DNA from: MR-S7 sp000400995
Lineage (GTDB): Bacteria; Pseudomonadota; Gammaproteobacteria; Burkholderiales; Burkholderiaceae_C
Direction of reading: 5' to 3'
Length of the DNA stretch: 64,000 nt
Assembly (NCBI RefSeq): GCF_045291395.1
Contig: NZ_CP152342.1
Location: 1,984,001 to 2,048,000, forward strand
Shown: piece by piece, positions 55,027-63,352 of the stretch
Layout of the letters: each line of letters opens with the position of its first letter
How positions within the stretch are numbered: position 1 is the first letter of the stretch
Notes under the pieces: generated by a model
What the model was told of the DNA's origin: nothing
What the model saw: the letters and a program-made list of their open reading frames with translations, nothing else
The model's database searches: none
Program-made: the position numbers and the translations under genes

Positions 55027-56004
55027 TCATTCAGGCTCGATGCCCGCCGCCTTGATGACCTGGCCCCACTTGCGCGTTTCCTCGGTCTGGAACTTGGCCA
55101 GCTCCTCGGGCGTCGTCGTCCATGCCTCGGAACCCGCCGTGGCGAAGAACGACTGCGCCGCCGCGCTCTTCGTGGCCTTGCCCAGCAACTCGTTCAGCCG
55201 CGCCACCACGGGGGCGGGCGTGCCGTCGGGCACGTAGGCCGCGAACCAATAGCCCATGTCGTAGCCCTTCACGCCCGCCTCGGCGATGGTGGGCACGTCG
55301 GGCAGCTGCGTGCTGCGCTTCTGGGTGGAATAGCCCAGCGCACGCAGCTTGCCCGCCTTGATCTGCGGCACGCCCGTGGAGGTGTCGGTGATCATCAGGT
55401 CGATCTGCCCGCCCAGCAGGTCGGTGATGGCCAGCGGGTTGCTCTTGTAGGGCACGTGCAGGATGTCCACGCCCGCGAGTTGCTTGAGCATCTCCCCGGC
55501 CATGCGGCTGGAGGAGCTGCCGCTGCCGAAGGTCAGCTTGCCCGGGCTCTTCTTCGCGGCGGCCAGCACGTCGGCCACGCTCTTGTAGGGAGCGCCGGCA
55601 TTCACCACCAGCACCTGGCCGCCCTTGCCCAGGCCGGTCACGGGTGCGAAGTCCTTCACCGGGTCGTAGGACAGCTTCTTGTACAGGTGCTCGTTGGCCG
55701 CATGCGTGGTATTGGTGGTGATGAGCACCGTGTAGCCGTCGGCCGGCGCCTTGGCCACGGCCTGCGCGGCGATCATGCCGCTCGCACCCGCCTTGTTGTC
55801 CACCACCACGGGCTGCTTGGTGTCGGTGGTGACGGACTGGCCCAGCGCGCGGGCGAGCTGGTCGGTGGCGCTGCCCGCCGCGAACGGCACGACGAAGGTG
55901 ATGGCCTTGGCCGGATAGGCAGGCGCCTGGGCGTGCGCCAGGCCGCAGAAGGCCAGCGCGGCGGCTGCGGCAATGGCGTGGCGGCGGGATGCGGTGCGGT
56001 TCAT
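55027..56004 (-). CDS. Bug family substrate-binding protein in the AtuA cluster
   Basis: Periplasmic receptor of 325 residues; signal peptide ending AAALAFCGLAHAQ. YPAKAITFVVPFAAGSATDQLARALG, LHVPYKSNPLAITDLLGGQIDL and YVPDGTPAPVVARL are Bug signatures, with AAGSATD replacing the commoner PPGGxxD in the ligand loop. Third gene after the split AtuA pair (36 bases downstream of the small one); no tctAB nearby. Confidence 0.92.
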   Translation of the reverse strand: MNRTASRRHAIAAAAALAFCGLAHAQAPAYPAKAITFVVPFAAGSATDQLARALGQSVTTDTKQPVVVDNKAGASGMIAAQAVAKAPADGYTVLITTNTTHAANEHLYKKLSYDPVKDFAPVTGLGKGGQVLVVNAGAPYKSVADVLAAAKKSPGKLTFGSGSSSSRMAGEMLKQLAGVDILHVPYKSNPLAITDLLGGQIDLMITDTSTGVPQIKAGKLRALGYSTQKRSTQLPDVPTIAEAGVKGYDMGYWFAAYVPDGTPAPVVARLNELLGKATKSAAAQSFFATAGSEAWTTTPEELAKFQTEETRKWGQVIKAAGIEPE

Positions 56005-56040
56005 GGTTTTGTCTCCTTGGGTTCGTGGATGGGAAAGAGG

Positions 56041-56406
56041 TCAGGCGGGCGGGCCCGCGAGATGCGGCTGCAGGCTGGCGGGCACCTGCACGGGCATGTC
56101 CAGCAGCAGGAACGAGAGCGCCTTGCCATGGCTGTCGAGGTTCAGCGCGTCGTTCACGCCGCCGTCGAGCACGCCGTCGAGCACGAAGTTCATCGCGTGC
56201 AGGTTCGGCAGCAAGTGGCGCGTGACGCGGGAGGGGCGGCGGCGCGCGAACTGGCGGGCCACGGCCTCCTCGGTGACCTGCGCGGCCAGCAGATCCCAGA
56301 GCGCGGGGTGCCATGCGATCACGCTGATGTTGGAGCGGTCGCCCTTGTCGCCGGTGCGGCCGTGGGCCAGGCGGTACAGGGGCACGGTGAATACGGTATC
56401 GGTCAT
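56041..56406 (-). CDS. AtuA-like ferredoxin-fold protein (small subunit)
   Basis: A 121-residue protein matching the C-terminal ferredoxin-fold domain of AtuA family proteins: VPLYRLAHGRTGDKGDRSNISVIAWHP, HLLPNLHAMNFVLDGVLDGGVNDALNLDSHGKALSFLLLDMPV. In many bacteria it is fused to the large domain; here it is a separate gene 4 bases after it. The family is needed for acyclic terpene use in Pseudomonas, but its reaction is unknown to me. Confidence 0.85.
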   Translation of the reverse strand: MTDTVFTVPLYRLAHGRTGDKGDRSNISVIAWHPALWDLLAAQVTEEAVARQFARRRPSRVTRHLLPNLHAMNFVLDGVLDGGVNDALNLDSHGKALSFLLLDMPVQVPASLQPHLAGPPA

Positions 56407-56410
56407 CGCG

Positions 56411-57763
56411 TCACTCCATCATCGTGAAGCCGGTTTCGACGGCCGCGCGCGGCACCAGGCATGAGACGGTGCCCAGGCGCGGCCGCATGGCCGTGCGCAC
56501 GCCGCCGCCGCCGGCAGGGCCGGCGCAATAGAGCGCGGTGACCTCGCGCACGAGGCGCTGGGCATCGGCATGGGAGGGCAACTGCCATGCGGCGCGCAGG
56601 CGCACGTCCTGCACTCCCGGCGGCAGCGGGCCTTCGAGCCAGGCGCTGTCGTCGCCCTCGAAGATGCTGGCCACGCCGATCAGGTCGATGCGCAGCGGCG
56701 CCACGCCGGCCAGCCGCTCGCGCAGCACTTGGCCCGCGAGCCGCGCGCGCTCGGCGGCGCGGGGGCCGGCGTAGGAAATCTCGCCCTCGGCGAACCAGCC
56801 CGACTCGAAGCACACGTTGACCTTGAGCGTGTCGGGACGCGCATGGCCGCGCACGCCTTCGAGGCGCACGCGGTCCGGGCCGGCCTGCGCTACGCGGGCA
56901 GCCGTGATGTCGGCCACCACGTCGGGCGTGAGGTAGGCGGCGGGGTCGTGCAGTTCGTAGAGCAGCTGTTCCTTGACCGTGCGCTCGTCGATGCGCCCGC
57001 CCGTGCCCGCGGGCTTGGCGATGGTGCAGTGGCCGTCGGGGTCGATCTCGGCGATGGGATAGCCCAGGCGCGCGAGGCCCGGCACGTCCTTGTAGCCAGG
57101 GTCGGCGAAGTAGCCGCCCGTGACCTGCGAGCCGCATTCGAGCAGGTGCCCGGCCATGGTGGCGCGCGCAAGGCGATCCCAGTCGTCCATGCGCCAGCCG
57201 AAATGCGCGAGCGCCGGGCCCAGTACCAGCGAAGGGTCGGCCACACGGCCACAGACCACCACGTCGGCACCCGCACGCAGCGCATCGGCGATGGGCTGCG
57301 CGCCGATGTAGGCGTTGGCGCTGGCGATGGGCTCGGTGGGCATGCGATCGCCCAGCGCCTGGGCCAGCATGCCGCGGTGCTGCGGGCCGCTCAGGTCGTC
57401 GCCGTGAACGACCGCGATGCGCGGCGCGCGGGCGCCGAGCTCCTGCGCCAGTTGGACGATGCGCCGTGCGGCGCCGTGGGGATTGGCCGCGCCGAAGTTG
57501 CTCACGATGCGCACACCGTGCGCGAGGCAGCGCGCGAGCACGGGGCGCAGCAGGTCGTCCAGCAGCGGCTCGTAGCCTGCGTCCGGCTGGCTGCGGCGCG
57601 CCAGCTGGGCGAGCGCCAGCGTGCGCTCGGCCAGCGTCTCGAAGATCAGCACCGCCGGGCGGCCGCTGGCGATCAGCGCCTCGACCACGGGCGCCGCCGC
57701 ATCGGTGCGGTCGCCCGAGAAGCCCGCCGCGCAGCCGATGTGCAGGGGTTGCGTGTTGTCCAT
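56411..57763 (-). CDS. AtuA family protein (DUF1446, large subunit)
   Basis: A 450-residue protein of the acyclic terpene utilisation AtuA/DUF1446 family. HIGCAAGFSGDRTDAAAPVVEAL, the long internal conserved part (VSNFGAANPHGAARRI, ECGSQVTGGYFADPGYKDVPGLARLGYPIAEID) and the C-terminal stretch are typical. The family is widespread in catabolic clusters together with CoA-transferases or Bug receptors, but no enzyme activity is established as far as I know. First gene of a three-gene operon, divergent from a LysR regulator. Confidence 0.88.
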   Translation of the reverse strand: MDNTQPLHIGCAAGFSGDRTDAAAPVVEALIASGRPAVLIFETLAERTLALAQLARRSQPDAGYEPLLDDLLRPVLARCLAHGVRIVSNFGAANPHGAARRIVQLAQELGARAPRIAVVHGDDLSGPQHRGMLAQALGDRMPTEPIASANAYIGAQPIADALRAGADVVVCGRVADPSLVLGPALAHFGWRMDDWDRLARATMAGHLLECGSQVTGGYFADPGYKDVPGLARLGYPIAEIDPDGHCTIAKPAGTGGRIDERTVKEQLLYELHDPAAYLTPDVVADITAARVAQAGPDRVRLEGVRGHARPDTLKVNVCFESGWFAEGEISYAGPRAAERARLAGQVLRERLAGVAPLRIDLIGVASIFEGDDSAWLEGPLPPGVQDVRLRAAWQLPSHADAQRLVREVTALYCAGPAGGGGVRTAMRPRLGTVSCLVPRAAVETGFTMME

Positions 57764-57829
57764 CTGGTTGTCTCCTGCAAGCCAATGTAGGCTGGCGGCG
57801 TTGTTTTGTGAAATAGATTGTCAGGATCA

Positions 57830-57852
57830 ATTCATCTGTATTTCGAATGAAT
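57830..57852. promoter_or_regulatory. LysR-type T-N11-A dyad overlapping the lysR start codon
   Basis: ATTCAT (57830-57835) and ATGAAT (57847-57852) form a perfect 6-base dyad with an 11-base centre, the classic T-N11-A LysR box. The right arm contains the regulator's own ATG (57847-57849), so binding would repress the regulator. The site is 67 bases from the divergent atuA start. Confidence 0.5.
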
Positions 57853-58767
57853 ATCTCCTCCCGCCAGATCGACGCTTTCCTGGCGCTGACCGCGCAGCGC
57901 AGCTTCACGCGCGCGGCGGCGCAGTGCCACCTGTCGCAGCCCGCCTTCAGCGCCCTCATCCGCGCGCTGGAGGACGGCCTGGGCTTGCGCCTGTTCGACC
58001 GCAGCACCCGCCACGTGGACCTGACGGCCGAGGGCGAGAATTTCCTGGAGGCCGCCCGCCGCATCCGCGCCGAGGTGGACAGCGCCCTGGGCGCCATGCG
58101 CGACGCGGCCACGCTGCGGCGCGGGCGCGTGGCGATCGCGCTGCTGCCCTCGCTGGCGGCGGGCTGGCTGCCCGGCGTGCTGGCGCGCTACCGCGCGGAG
58201 CACCCGGGCATCGAGCTGGACATCGCCGACGTGCTCTCCGAGTCCTGCATCGAGCGCGTCGCCACGGGCAAGGCCGACTTCGCGCTGGCCGCCATCCGCG
58301 CCGACACGCCCGAGCTCCAGGCCGAGCCGTTTTGCAGCGACGGCTTCCACCTGGTGTGCCGGGCCGACCATCCTCTGGCCCGGCGGCGCCTGCCCGCCGC
58401 CGGCGCGGCCCAGTTGCGCGCGCTGGCCGCCTGGCCGTTCATCCACCTGGCGCGCCACAGCAGCGTGCGGCAGTACCTGGAGGCCGCCTTCCACCCGCAG
58501 GCCATGCACACGCTGATGGAGGTCGAGCAGCTCGCCACCGTGATGGGCATGGTGCGCGCGGGGCTGGGCATCAGCGTGGTGCCCACGCTCACGCTGTTCC
58601 ACTTCCAGCAGGAAGGGCTGGTCACGCGGCCGCTGCACCTGCCGGGCCTGACGCGGCAGATCTACCTGGTGCGCCGGCGCGACCGGGGCCTGTCGGTGGC
58701 GGCGCAGGCGCTTTATACGCAGGTGATGCGCCAGCGCCCGCCGCAGGAGATGCTATCCAAACGATAG
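57847..58767 (+). CDS. LysR family transcriptional regulator
   Basis: LysR protein of 306 residues. Helix-turn-helix MNISSRQIDAFLALTAQRSFTRAAAQCHLSQPAFSALIRALEDGLGLRLFDRSTR, then an effector-binding domain (VAIALLPSLAAGWLPGVLARYRAEHPGIEL). It is divergent from the AtuA genes and probably their regulator through the dyad at 57830. Its TAG stop (58765-58767) is the TAG of GATAGCT in hairpin repeat copy 9, so the repeat ends the reading frame. Confidence 0.92.
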   Translation: MNISSRQIDAFLALTAQRSFTRAAAQCHLSQPAFSALIRALEDGLGLRLFDRSTRHVDLTAEGENFLEAARRIRAEVDSALGAMRDAATLRRGRVAIALLPSLAAGWLPGVLARYRAEHPGIELDIADVLSESCIERVATGKADFALAAIRADTPELQAEPFCSDGFHLVCRADHPLARRRLPAAGAAQLRALAAWPFIHLARHSSVRQYLEAAFHPQAMHTLMEVEQLATVMGMVRAGLGISVVPTLTLFHFQQEGLVTRPLHLPGLTRQIYLVRRRDRGLSVAAQALYTQVMRQRPPQEMLSKR

Positions 58768-58807
58768 CTTCTCGCGCTTGCCACATAAGCGCTGGAGGCA
58801 TTTTTCA
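58756..58807. repeat. Intergenic hairpin repeat, copy 9
   Basis: CCAAACGATAGCTTCTCGCGCTTG-CCACA-TAAGCGCTGGAGGCATTTTT. It overlaps the last codons of the LysR gene and lies between co-directional lysR and uspA genes. Confidence 0.8.
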
Positions 58808-58901
58808 TGCATATTCCCCACCCTGGTCGGCGGTACCGGCTTGGCACTGCCGCGCCCCCGGTGACACACTCGGGCCAGGCCCGCTACTCCAGGAGAAGAC
58901 C

Positions 58902-59768
58902 ATGACCACGCCCAACACCATCTACGCCTGCATCGACGGCCTGGCCACCACCCACGCCGTGGTGGACGGCGCCGCCTGGGCCGCGCGCCGGCTGCAGGCG
59001 CCCCTGGCGCTGCTGCACGCGCTGGAGCGGCCCGAACCCATGCCCCCCGTGGGCGACTACAGTGGGGTGATCGGCATGGGCGCGCAGGACCTGCTGCTGC
59101 AGCGGCTCAACGCCCTGGACGAGGAGCGCAGCCAGGTGGCCCAGGAGGCCGCGCGGCGCATGCTGTCCGATGCGCAGGCCCGCGTCGAAGTAGACAGCGT
59201 GCCCGCGCTGGACGTGCTGCTGCGCCACGGCGAGCTGACCGACGTGCTGCTGGAGCACGAAGCCAGCGCACGCCTGTTCGTGCTGGGGCGCAACTACCGC
59301 GCCAGCAGCCCGCGCAAGCTGCGGCTGGACCACCGCGTGGAGAGCGTGATCCGCAACGTGCGCCAGCCCGTCATGGTGATGACCATGCCCGACTTCACTG
59401 CGCCGGGCGGCTTCGTCCTCGCCTACGACGGCAGCGCCACCGCCCACCGCGCCGTGGAAGCCGTCGCACGCAGCCCGCTGCTGCGCGGCATGCCCGGCCT
59501 GCTGGCGATGGCGGGGGAGCCCACGGTGGAGATGCTCGAGCGCATGCAGGGCGCGCAGGCGCGCCTGGAGCAGGCGGGCTTCGACATCACCACGCAGATC
59601 GTGCCCGGCGTGCCCGAGGAGGCTATCCCCGCCCTGCTCCAGTCGCACGGCAACGTGCTGCTGGTGCTGGGCGCCTACGGGCACTCGCGCATCCGCCAGC
59701 TCATCGTGGGCAGCACCACCACGGCCCTGCTGCGGCTGTGCACCGTACCGGTCGTGGTGCTCCATTAA
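58902..59768 (+). CDS. Universal stress protein with two UspA domains
   Basis: Tandem UspA protein of 288 residues. First domain: TIYACIDGLATTHAVVDGAAWAARRL to FVLGRNYRASSPRKLRLDHRVESVIRNVRQPVMVM. Second: GFVLAYDGSATAHRAVEAVAR to LVLGAYGHSRIRQLIVGSTTTALLRLCTVPVVVLH, which keeps the ATP-binding G-x2-G-x9-G-S/T pattern, while the first is degenerate (R-N-Y). Cytoplasmic stress protein. It is preceded by AGGAGAAGACC, a good SD. Confidence 0.92.
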   Translation: MTTPNTIYACIDGLATTHAVVDGAAWAARRLQAPLALLHALERPEPMPPVGDYSGVIGMGAQDLLLQRLNALDEERSQVAQEAARRMLSDAQARVEVDSVPALDVLLRHGELTDVLLEHEASARLFVLGRNYRASSPRKLRLDHRVESVIRNVRQPVMVMTMPDFTAPGGFVLAYDGSATAHRAVEAVARSPLLRGMPGLLAMAGEPTVEMLERMQGAQARLEQAGFDITTQIVPGVPEEAIPALLQSHGNVLLVLGAYGHSRIRQLIVGSTTTALLRLCTVPVVVLH

Positions 59769-59811
59769 TGAGAGCTGCCAGCGCTTGCCAGCCAAGCGCT
59801 GGAGGGCGATC
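59769..59811. repeat. Intergenic hairpin repeat, copy 10
   Basis: AGAGCTGCCAGCGCTTG-CCAGC-CAAGCGCTGGAGGGCGATCTG, starting directly after the uspA stop and ending 6 bases before the convergent SRPBCC stop. The arms are perfect over 10 bases. Confidence 0.82.
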
Positions 59812-59817
59812 TGATGC

Positions 59818-60279
59818 TCAACCCTCTCCCTGTGCTTCCACCAATTGCGCCAGCTGCAGCAGCGACTCCTGCCAGCCCAGGTAGCAGGCCTCGGCTGGAA
59901 TGACGGCGGGAATGCCTTCCTGCACCACGGCCAGTTCCGTGCCCACGGACACCGCACGCAGCTCCACCGTGGTGATCATCTCCCCGGGCAGGCCGGGGTC
60001 TTCGAACACGTCGCTATAGCGCAGCCGCTGGCCCGGCACCAGCTCCAGGTAGGTGCCGCCGAAGGCATGCTGCTGCCCGTTGCTCAGGTTGGTGAACGAC
60101 ATGCGGTAGCTGCCGCCCACGCGCGCGTCCAGGCTGTGCACGCGCCCGGTGAAGCCGAAGGGCGGCAGCCACTTGGCCATGGCGTCCGCGTCCAGGAAGG
60201 CGCGGTACACCCGCTCGGGCGGTGCGCGCAGCACGCGGTGCAGGCACACGGTGGATGGCGAATCAGCGGAGGAATTCAT
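59818..60279 (-). CDS. SRPBCC/AHSA1 family protein
   Basis: Small START-like protein of 153 residues from the ATG at 60279 (MNSSADSPSTVCLHRVLRAPPERVYRAFLDADAMAKWLPPFGFTG). VGGSYRMSFTNLSNGQQHAFGGTYLELVPGQRLRYSDVFED and the C-terminal GWQESLLQLAQLVE are characteristic of the Activator-of-Hsp90-like ATPase homologue group. The fold holds hydrophobic ligands; no specific function can be assigned. The gene is on its own after leuD, with a 59-base gap. Confidence 0.88.
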   Translation of the reverse strand: MNSSADSPSTVCLHRVLRAPPERVYRAFLDADAMAKWLPPFGFTGRVHSLDARVGGSYRMSFTNLSNGQQHAFGGTYLELVPGQRLRYSDVFEDPGLPGEMITTVELRAVSVGTELAVVQEGIPAVIPAEACYLGWQESLLQLAQLVEAQGEG

Positions 60280-60338
60280 CGCAAAGGCTCCCGGAGGCAC
60301 GCGGCGCACATGCGCCGTGGGTCCATGGTGGCACGCCG

Positions 60339-61016
60339 TCACCCGCCCGTGTTACCAGTTGCGCCAGCCAGCCGCGCGCGCGTGCGCGCCGCCACGTCGC
60401 GCACCCAGGGCTGGCGCCGCCAGTGCGCCTGGGCGAAGGCCGCGATCTGCGCCGCGTGGGTGAGAGACGCGCCGATCAGATCCAGCCCGTCGAGGAACAT
60501 GCACTGGTGGCGCTCCGACAGGGTGAACGGCGCGCACAGCGCGGGCGTGCGCACCTGCAGGCGCTGCAGGTCGATCTCCACCGCCAGCGGCGCGTCGCTG
60601 GCGGCCGCCTCACGCAGCAGCGCGGCGGCGTCGGCCTCGGAGACCATGGCGGGCAGCAGGCGGTTGTTGACGGCGTTGGAATAGAAGATTTCGCCGAAGC
60701 TCGGCGCCACCACCGCCTCGAAGCCGAACTGCTGCATGCCCCACACCGCATGCTCGCGGCTGGAGCCGCAGCCGTAGTTGGGGCCGGCCAGCAGCACGTT
60801 CACGCCGGCGAACGCGGGGCGGTTGAGCACGCAGTCCGGCCGCGCGCGGCCCTGCGCGTCGAAGCGCAGGTCGTAGAGCAGGCCCTGGGCGAGGTCCGCC
60901 TTGTCGATGCCGCGCAGGAACTGCTTGGGCATGATCTGGTCGGTGTCCAGGTTGGCGATGTCCAGGGCGGCGGCGCGGCCGTGGATCACGGTGTGCTTCT
61001 CGGGTGCTGTGTTCAT
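60339..61016 (-). CDS. Small subunit of an isopropylmalate isomerase-like hydro-lyase (LeuD family)
   Basis: A 225-residue swivel domain of aconitase-type enzymes. HGRAAALDIANLDTDQIMPKQFLRGIDK, LLAGPNYGCGSSREHAVWGMQQFGFEAVVAPSFGEIFYSNAVNN are LeuD motifs, with the substrate-binding Ser-Ser-Arg present. Its ATG overlaps the stop of the large subunit gene (ATGA). The leucine pathway genes leuA and leuB are not adjacent; the neighbours are a dehalogenase-like hydrolase and a Bug receptor, so this may be a catabolic paralogue acting on a 2-substituted malate rather than the biosynthetic enzyme. Confidence 0.82.
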   Translation of the reverse strand: MNTAPEKHTVIHGRAAALDIANLDTDQIMPKQFLRGIDKADLAQGLLYDLRFDAQGRARPDCVLNRPAFAGVNVLLAGPNYGCGSSREHAVWGMQQFGFEAVVAPSFGEIFYSNAVNNRLLPAMVSEADAAALLREAAASDAPLAVEIDLQRLQVRTPALCAPFTLSERHQCMFLDGLDLIGASLTHAAQIAAFAQAHWRRQPWVRDVAARTRARLAGATGNTGG

Positions 61017-62431
61017 GCGGTGGGCTCCAGGCGGCGCACGTCGGTGATGCGGCCGGTGACGGCGGCGGCGGCGGCCATGGCGGGGCTCATCAGGTGCGTG
61101 ATCGCGCCCCGGCCCTGGCGGCCCTCGAAATTGCGGTTGGTGGTGGAGGCGCAGCGCTGGCCGGGGGCGAGCACGTCGTCGTTCATCGCCAGGCACATGG
61201 AGCAGCCGGGCTGGCGCCATTCGAAGCCGGCGGCCTGCAGGCGCTGGGCGATGCCCTCCTCCTCCGCCTGGCGGCGCACGGCGCCCGAGCCCGGCACGAC
61301 CATGGCGCGCACGCCCTCGGCCACGTGGCGCGTGCCGACCACGCGGGCGACCTCGCGCAGGTCTTCGATGCGCGCATTGGTGCACGAGCCGATGAACACG
61401 TGCTGCACCGGCACGCCGTCCAGCGCGGCGCCGGGCGCCAGGCCCGTGTAGCGCAGCGCCTGCTCGGCGCTGGCGCGCTGCACCGGGTCGGGCAGGCTCT
61501 GGGGCAGCGGCACCGTGCCGGTGACGGCCACGGCCTGGTCGGGGCTGGTGCCCCAGGTGACGAAGGGGGCCACATCGGCGGCGTCGAGGCGGTGCTCCAC
61601 GTCGAACGGCGCGTCCTCGTCGCTGCGCAGCGTGGCCCAGTGCGCGAGGGCCTGCGCGCGCACCTCGCCCGCGACGTCGGGCGCGCGCTCCAGCACGTAG
61701 GCAATGGCCTTGTCGTCCGGCGCGATCAGCGCGCCGCGCGCACCGGCCTCCACGGCCATGTTGCACAGGGTGAAGCGCGCCTCCACCGACAGCGCCTCGA
61801 TGGCCGCGCCGCAGAACTCCACCACGTAGCCCCGCGCGCCCTGCGCGCCGATGCGGCTGATGAGGCAGAGCACCAGGTCCTTGGCCGTGGTGCCGGGCGG
61901 CAGCGCGCCGTCCACGCGGATGCGCATGTCCCGCGCCAGGCGGTAGGCCAGGGTCTGCGTGGCCAGCACGTGCTCGACCTCCGACGTGCCGATGCCGAAG
62001 CCCAGCGCGCCCAACGCGCCGTAGGTGGTGGTGTGGCTGTCGCCGCAGAGGATGACCATGCCGGGGCGCACCATGCCGTGCTCCGGCGCCACCACGTGCT
62101 CGATGCCCTGCAGCGGGTCGTTGGTGTCGAACAGCGGGATGCCGTGGCGGTCGCAGTTGGCCTTGAGGTTCGTGGCCTGCAGGGCCGAGGGCGGGTCCTG
62201 GATCACGCGGTGGCGCACCGGGTGCGTGGGGATGATGTGGCTCACCACCGCCACGTTCTGCCCCGGCACGGGCACGCCGCGCCCTGCGGCGTGCAGGCCG
62301 GCGAAGGCCTGGGGGCTGGTGTATTCGTTCATCAGGTGCAGGTCGCAGAACAGCAGCACGTTCTGCGCGTCGAGCGCGGCCACGGTGTGGCTGTCGACCA
62401 GCTTGCGGTAGAGGGTGCGCGGGGTGCTCAT
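61013..62431 (-). CDS. Large subunit of an isopropylmalate isomerase-like hydro-lyase (LeuC family)
   Basis: A 472-residue Fe-S hydro-lyase subunit. The three cluster cysteines are in IGSCTNARIEDLREVARVV and GCSMCLAMNDDVL; CGDSHTTTYGALGALGFGIGTSEVEHVLATQTL is the conserved substrate region. The N-terminus (RTLYRKLVDSHTVAALDAQNVLLFCDLHLMNEYTSPQAF) and C-terminus follow LeuC, but several normally invariant stretches differ, as in second-copy LeuC proteins. The hydrolase stop lies immediately next to its start codon, and leuD overlaps its end, giving a tight operon. Confidence 0.85.
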   Translation of the reverse strand: MSTPRTLYRKLVDSHTVAALDAQNVLLFCDLHLMNEYTSPQAFAGLHAAGRGVPVPGQNVAVVSHIIPTHPVRHRVIQDPPSALQATNLKANCDRHGIPLFDTNDPLQGIEHVVAPEHGMVRPGMVILCGDSHTTTYGALGALGFGIGTSEVEHVLATQTLAYRLARDMRIRVDGALPPGTTAKDLVLCLISRIGAQGARGYVVEFCGAAIEALSVEARFTLCNMAVEAGARGALIAPDDKAIAYVLERAPDVAGEVRAQALAHWATLRSDEDAPFDVEHRLDAADVAPFVTWGTSPDQAVAVTGTVPLPQSLPDPVQRASAEQALRYTGLAPGAALDGVPVQHVFIGSCTNARIEDLREVARVVGTRHVAEGVRAMVVPGSGAVRRQAEEEGIAQRLQAAGFEWRQPGCSMCLAMNDDVLAPGQRCASTTNRNFEGRQGRGAITHLMSPAMAAAAAVTGRITDVRRLEPTA

Positions 62432-63352
62432 TCAGTCGTCTCCTTGCAAAAGGAAAGGCAGCGCCGCGTCCAGCAGCGCGTCGGGCGCTTCCTCGGCGAT
62501 GTAGTGGCCGCAGGGCAGCGGGTGGCCGCGCACGTCGCGCGCCACGCGGCTCCACTCGGCCAGCGGGTCGAAGCAGCGGTGCACCACGCCCTGCTCGCCC
62601 CACAGGGCCAGCAGCGGCATGGGCAGGAGCCGGCCTGCGTCGCGGTCGGCGCGGTCGTGCGCCAGGTCGATGCCGGCGCTGGCACGGTAGTCCCCGCAGA
62701 TGCCCGCCGCCGCGCCGGGCAGCGCGATGCAGCGCTGGTATTCGGCGAGCGCGCGGGCGTGGAACGGCGCCAGCCCGGCGCTGCGCCGGCCCATGACGTC
62801 GCGCACGTAGGCGGCGGGGTCGGCCTCGATGAGCCGCTCGGGCAGCGGTGCGGGCTGGATCAGGAAGAACCAGTGCCAGTAGGCGCGCGCGAAGGCGTCA
62901 CCCGCCTGCTCGTACATCGCCAGCGTGGGCGCCACGTCCAGCAGCGCCAGGCGCCGCACCGCGCCGGGGTGGTCCGCCGCGAGGCGGTGCGCCACGCGCG
63001 CGCCCCGGTCGTGGGCCAGCACGGCGAAGCGCGCATGGCCCAGGTGACGCATCACGGCCAGCAGGTCGGCGGCCATCAGGCGCTTGGCATAGGCCTCGCC
63101 GCCCTCGCCCGGCGCGGGCTTGGCGGAGTCGCCATAGCCGCGCAGGTCCACCAGAACCAGCGAGAAATGCCGCGCCAGGCGCGGCGCCACCTTGTGCCAG
63201 ATGGCCAGGGTCTGCGGATGGCCGTGCACCAGCAGCAGCGGCGGCCCCTCGCCGCCCGTGAGGGCGTGGAGCTGCACGCCGCCGCCCACGGGAACGTGCT
63301 GCGCGGCGAAGCCAGGGTAGAGGCTGGCGAGGTCGTCGGTCATGGTCGTCAT
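62432..63352 (-). CDS. Haloacetate (fluoroacetate) dehalogenase-like alpha/beta-hydrolase
   Basis: A 306-residue alpha/beta-hydrolase. Compared with the known fluoroacetate dehalogenase of Rhodopseudomonas palustris (numbering minus 5), the nucleophile Asp115 (LAHDRGAR), carboxylate-binding Arg116 and Arg119, acid Asp139, the halide pocket His160-Trp161 (AYWHWFFLIQPAPLPE), a Tyr in GDYRASAGID and the catalytic His283 (PCGHYIAEE) are all present. HGHPQT gives the oxyanion region. The expected activity is hydrolytic removal of halide from haloacetate to give glycolate. The ATG at 63352 overlaps the upstream Bug stop; 63343 is the alternative. Confidence 0.87.
   Translation of the reverse strand: MTTMTDDLASLYPGFAAQHVPVGGGVQLHALTGGEGPPLLLVHGHPQTLAIWHKVAPRLARHFSLVLVDLRGYGDSAKPAPGEGGEAYAKRLMAADLLAVMRHLGHARFAVLAHDRGARVAHRLAADHPGAVRRLALLDVAPTLAMYEQAGDAFARAYWHWFFLIQPAPLPERLIEADPAAYVRDVMGRRSAGLAPFHARALAEYQRCIALPGAAAGICGDYRASAGIDLAHDRADRDAGRLLPMPLLALWGEQGVVHRCFDPLAEWSRVARDVRGHPLPCGHYIAEEAPDALLDAALPFLLQGDD

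Noticed and set aside
55001..55027. Terminator between the diguanylate cyclase and Bug genes
   Set aside because: Only 2 bases separate the convergent stops, and no stem with a T run is visible.
58840..58870. Possible sigma-54 promoter (TTGGCAC) before uspA
   Set aside because: The downstream -12 element TTGC is missing at the required spacing.
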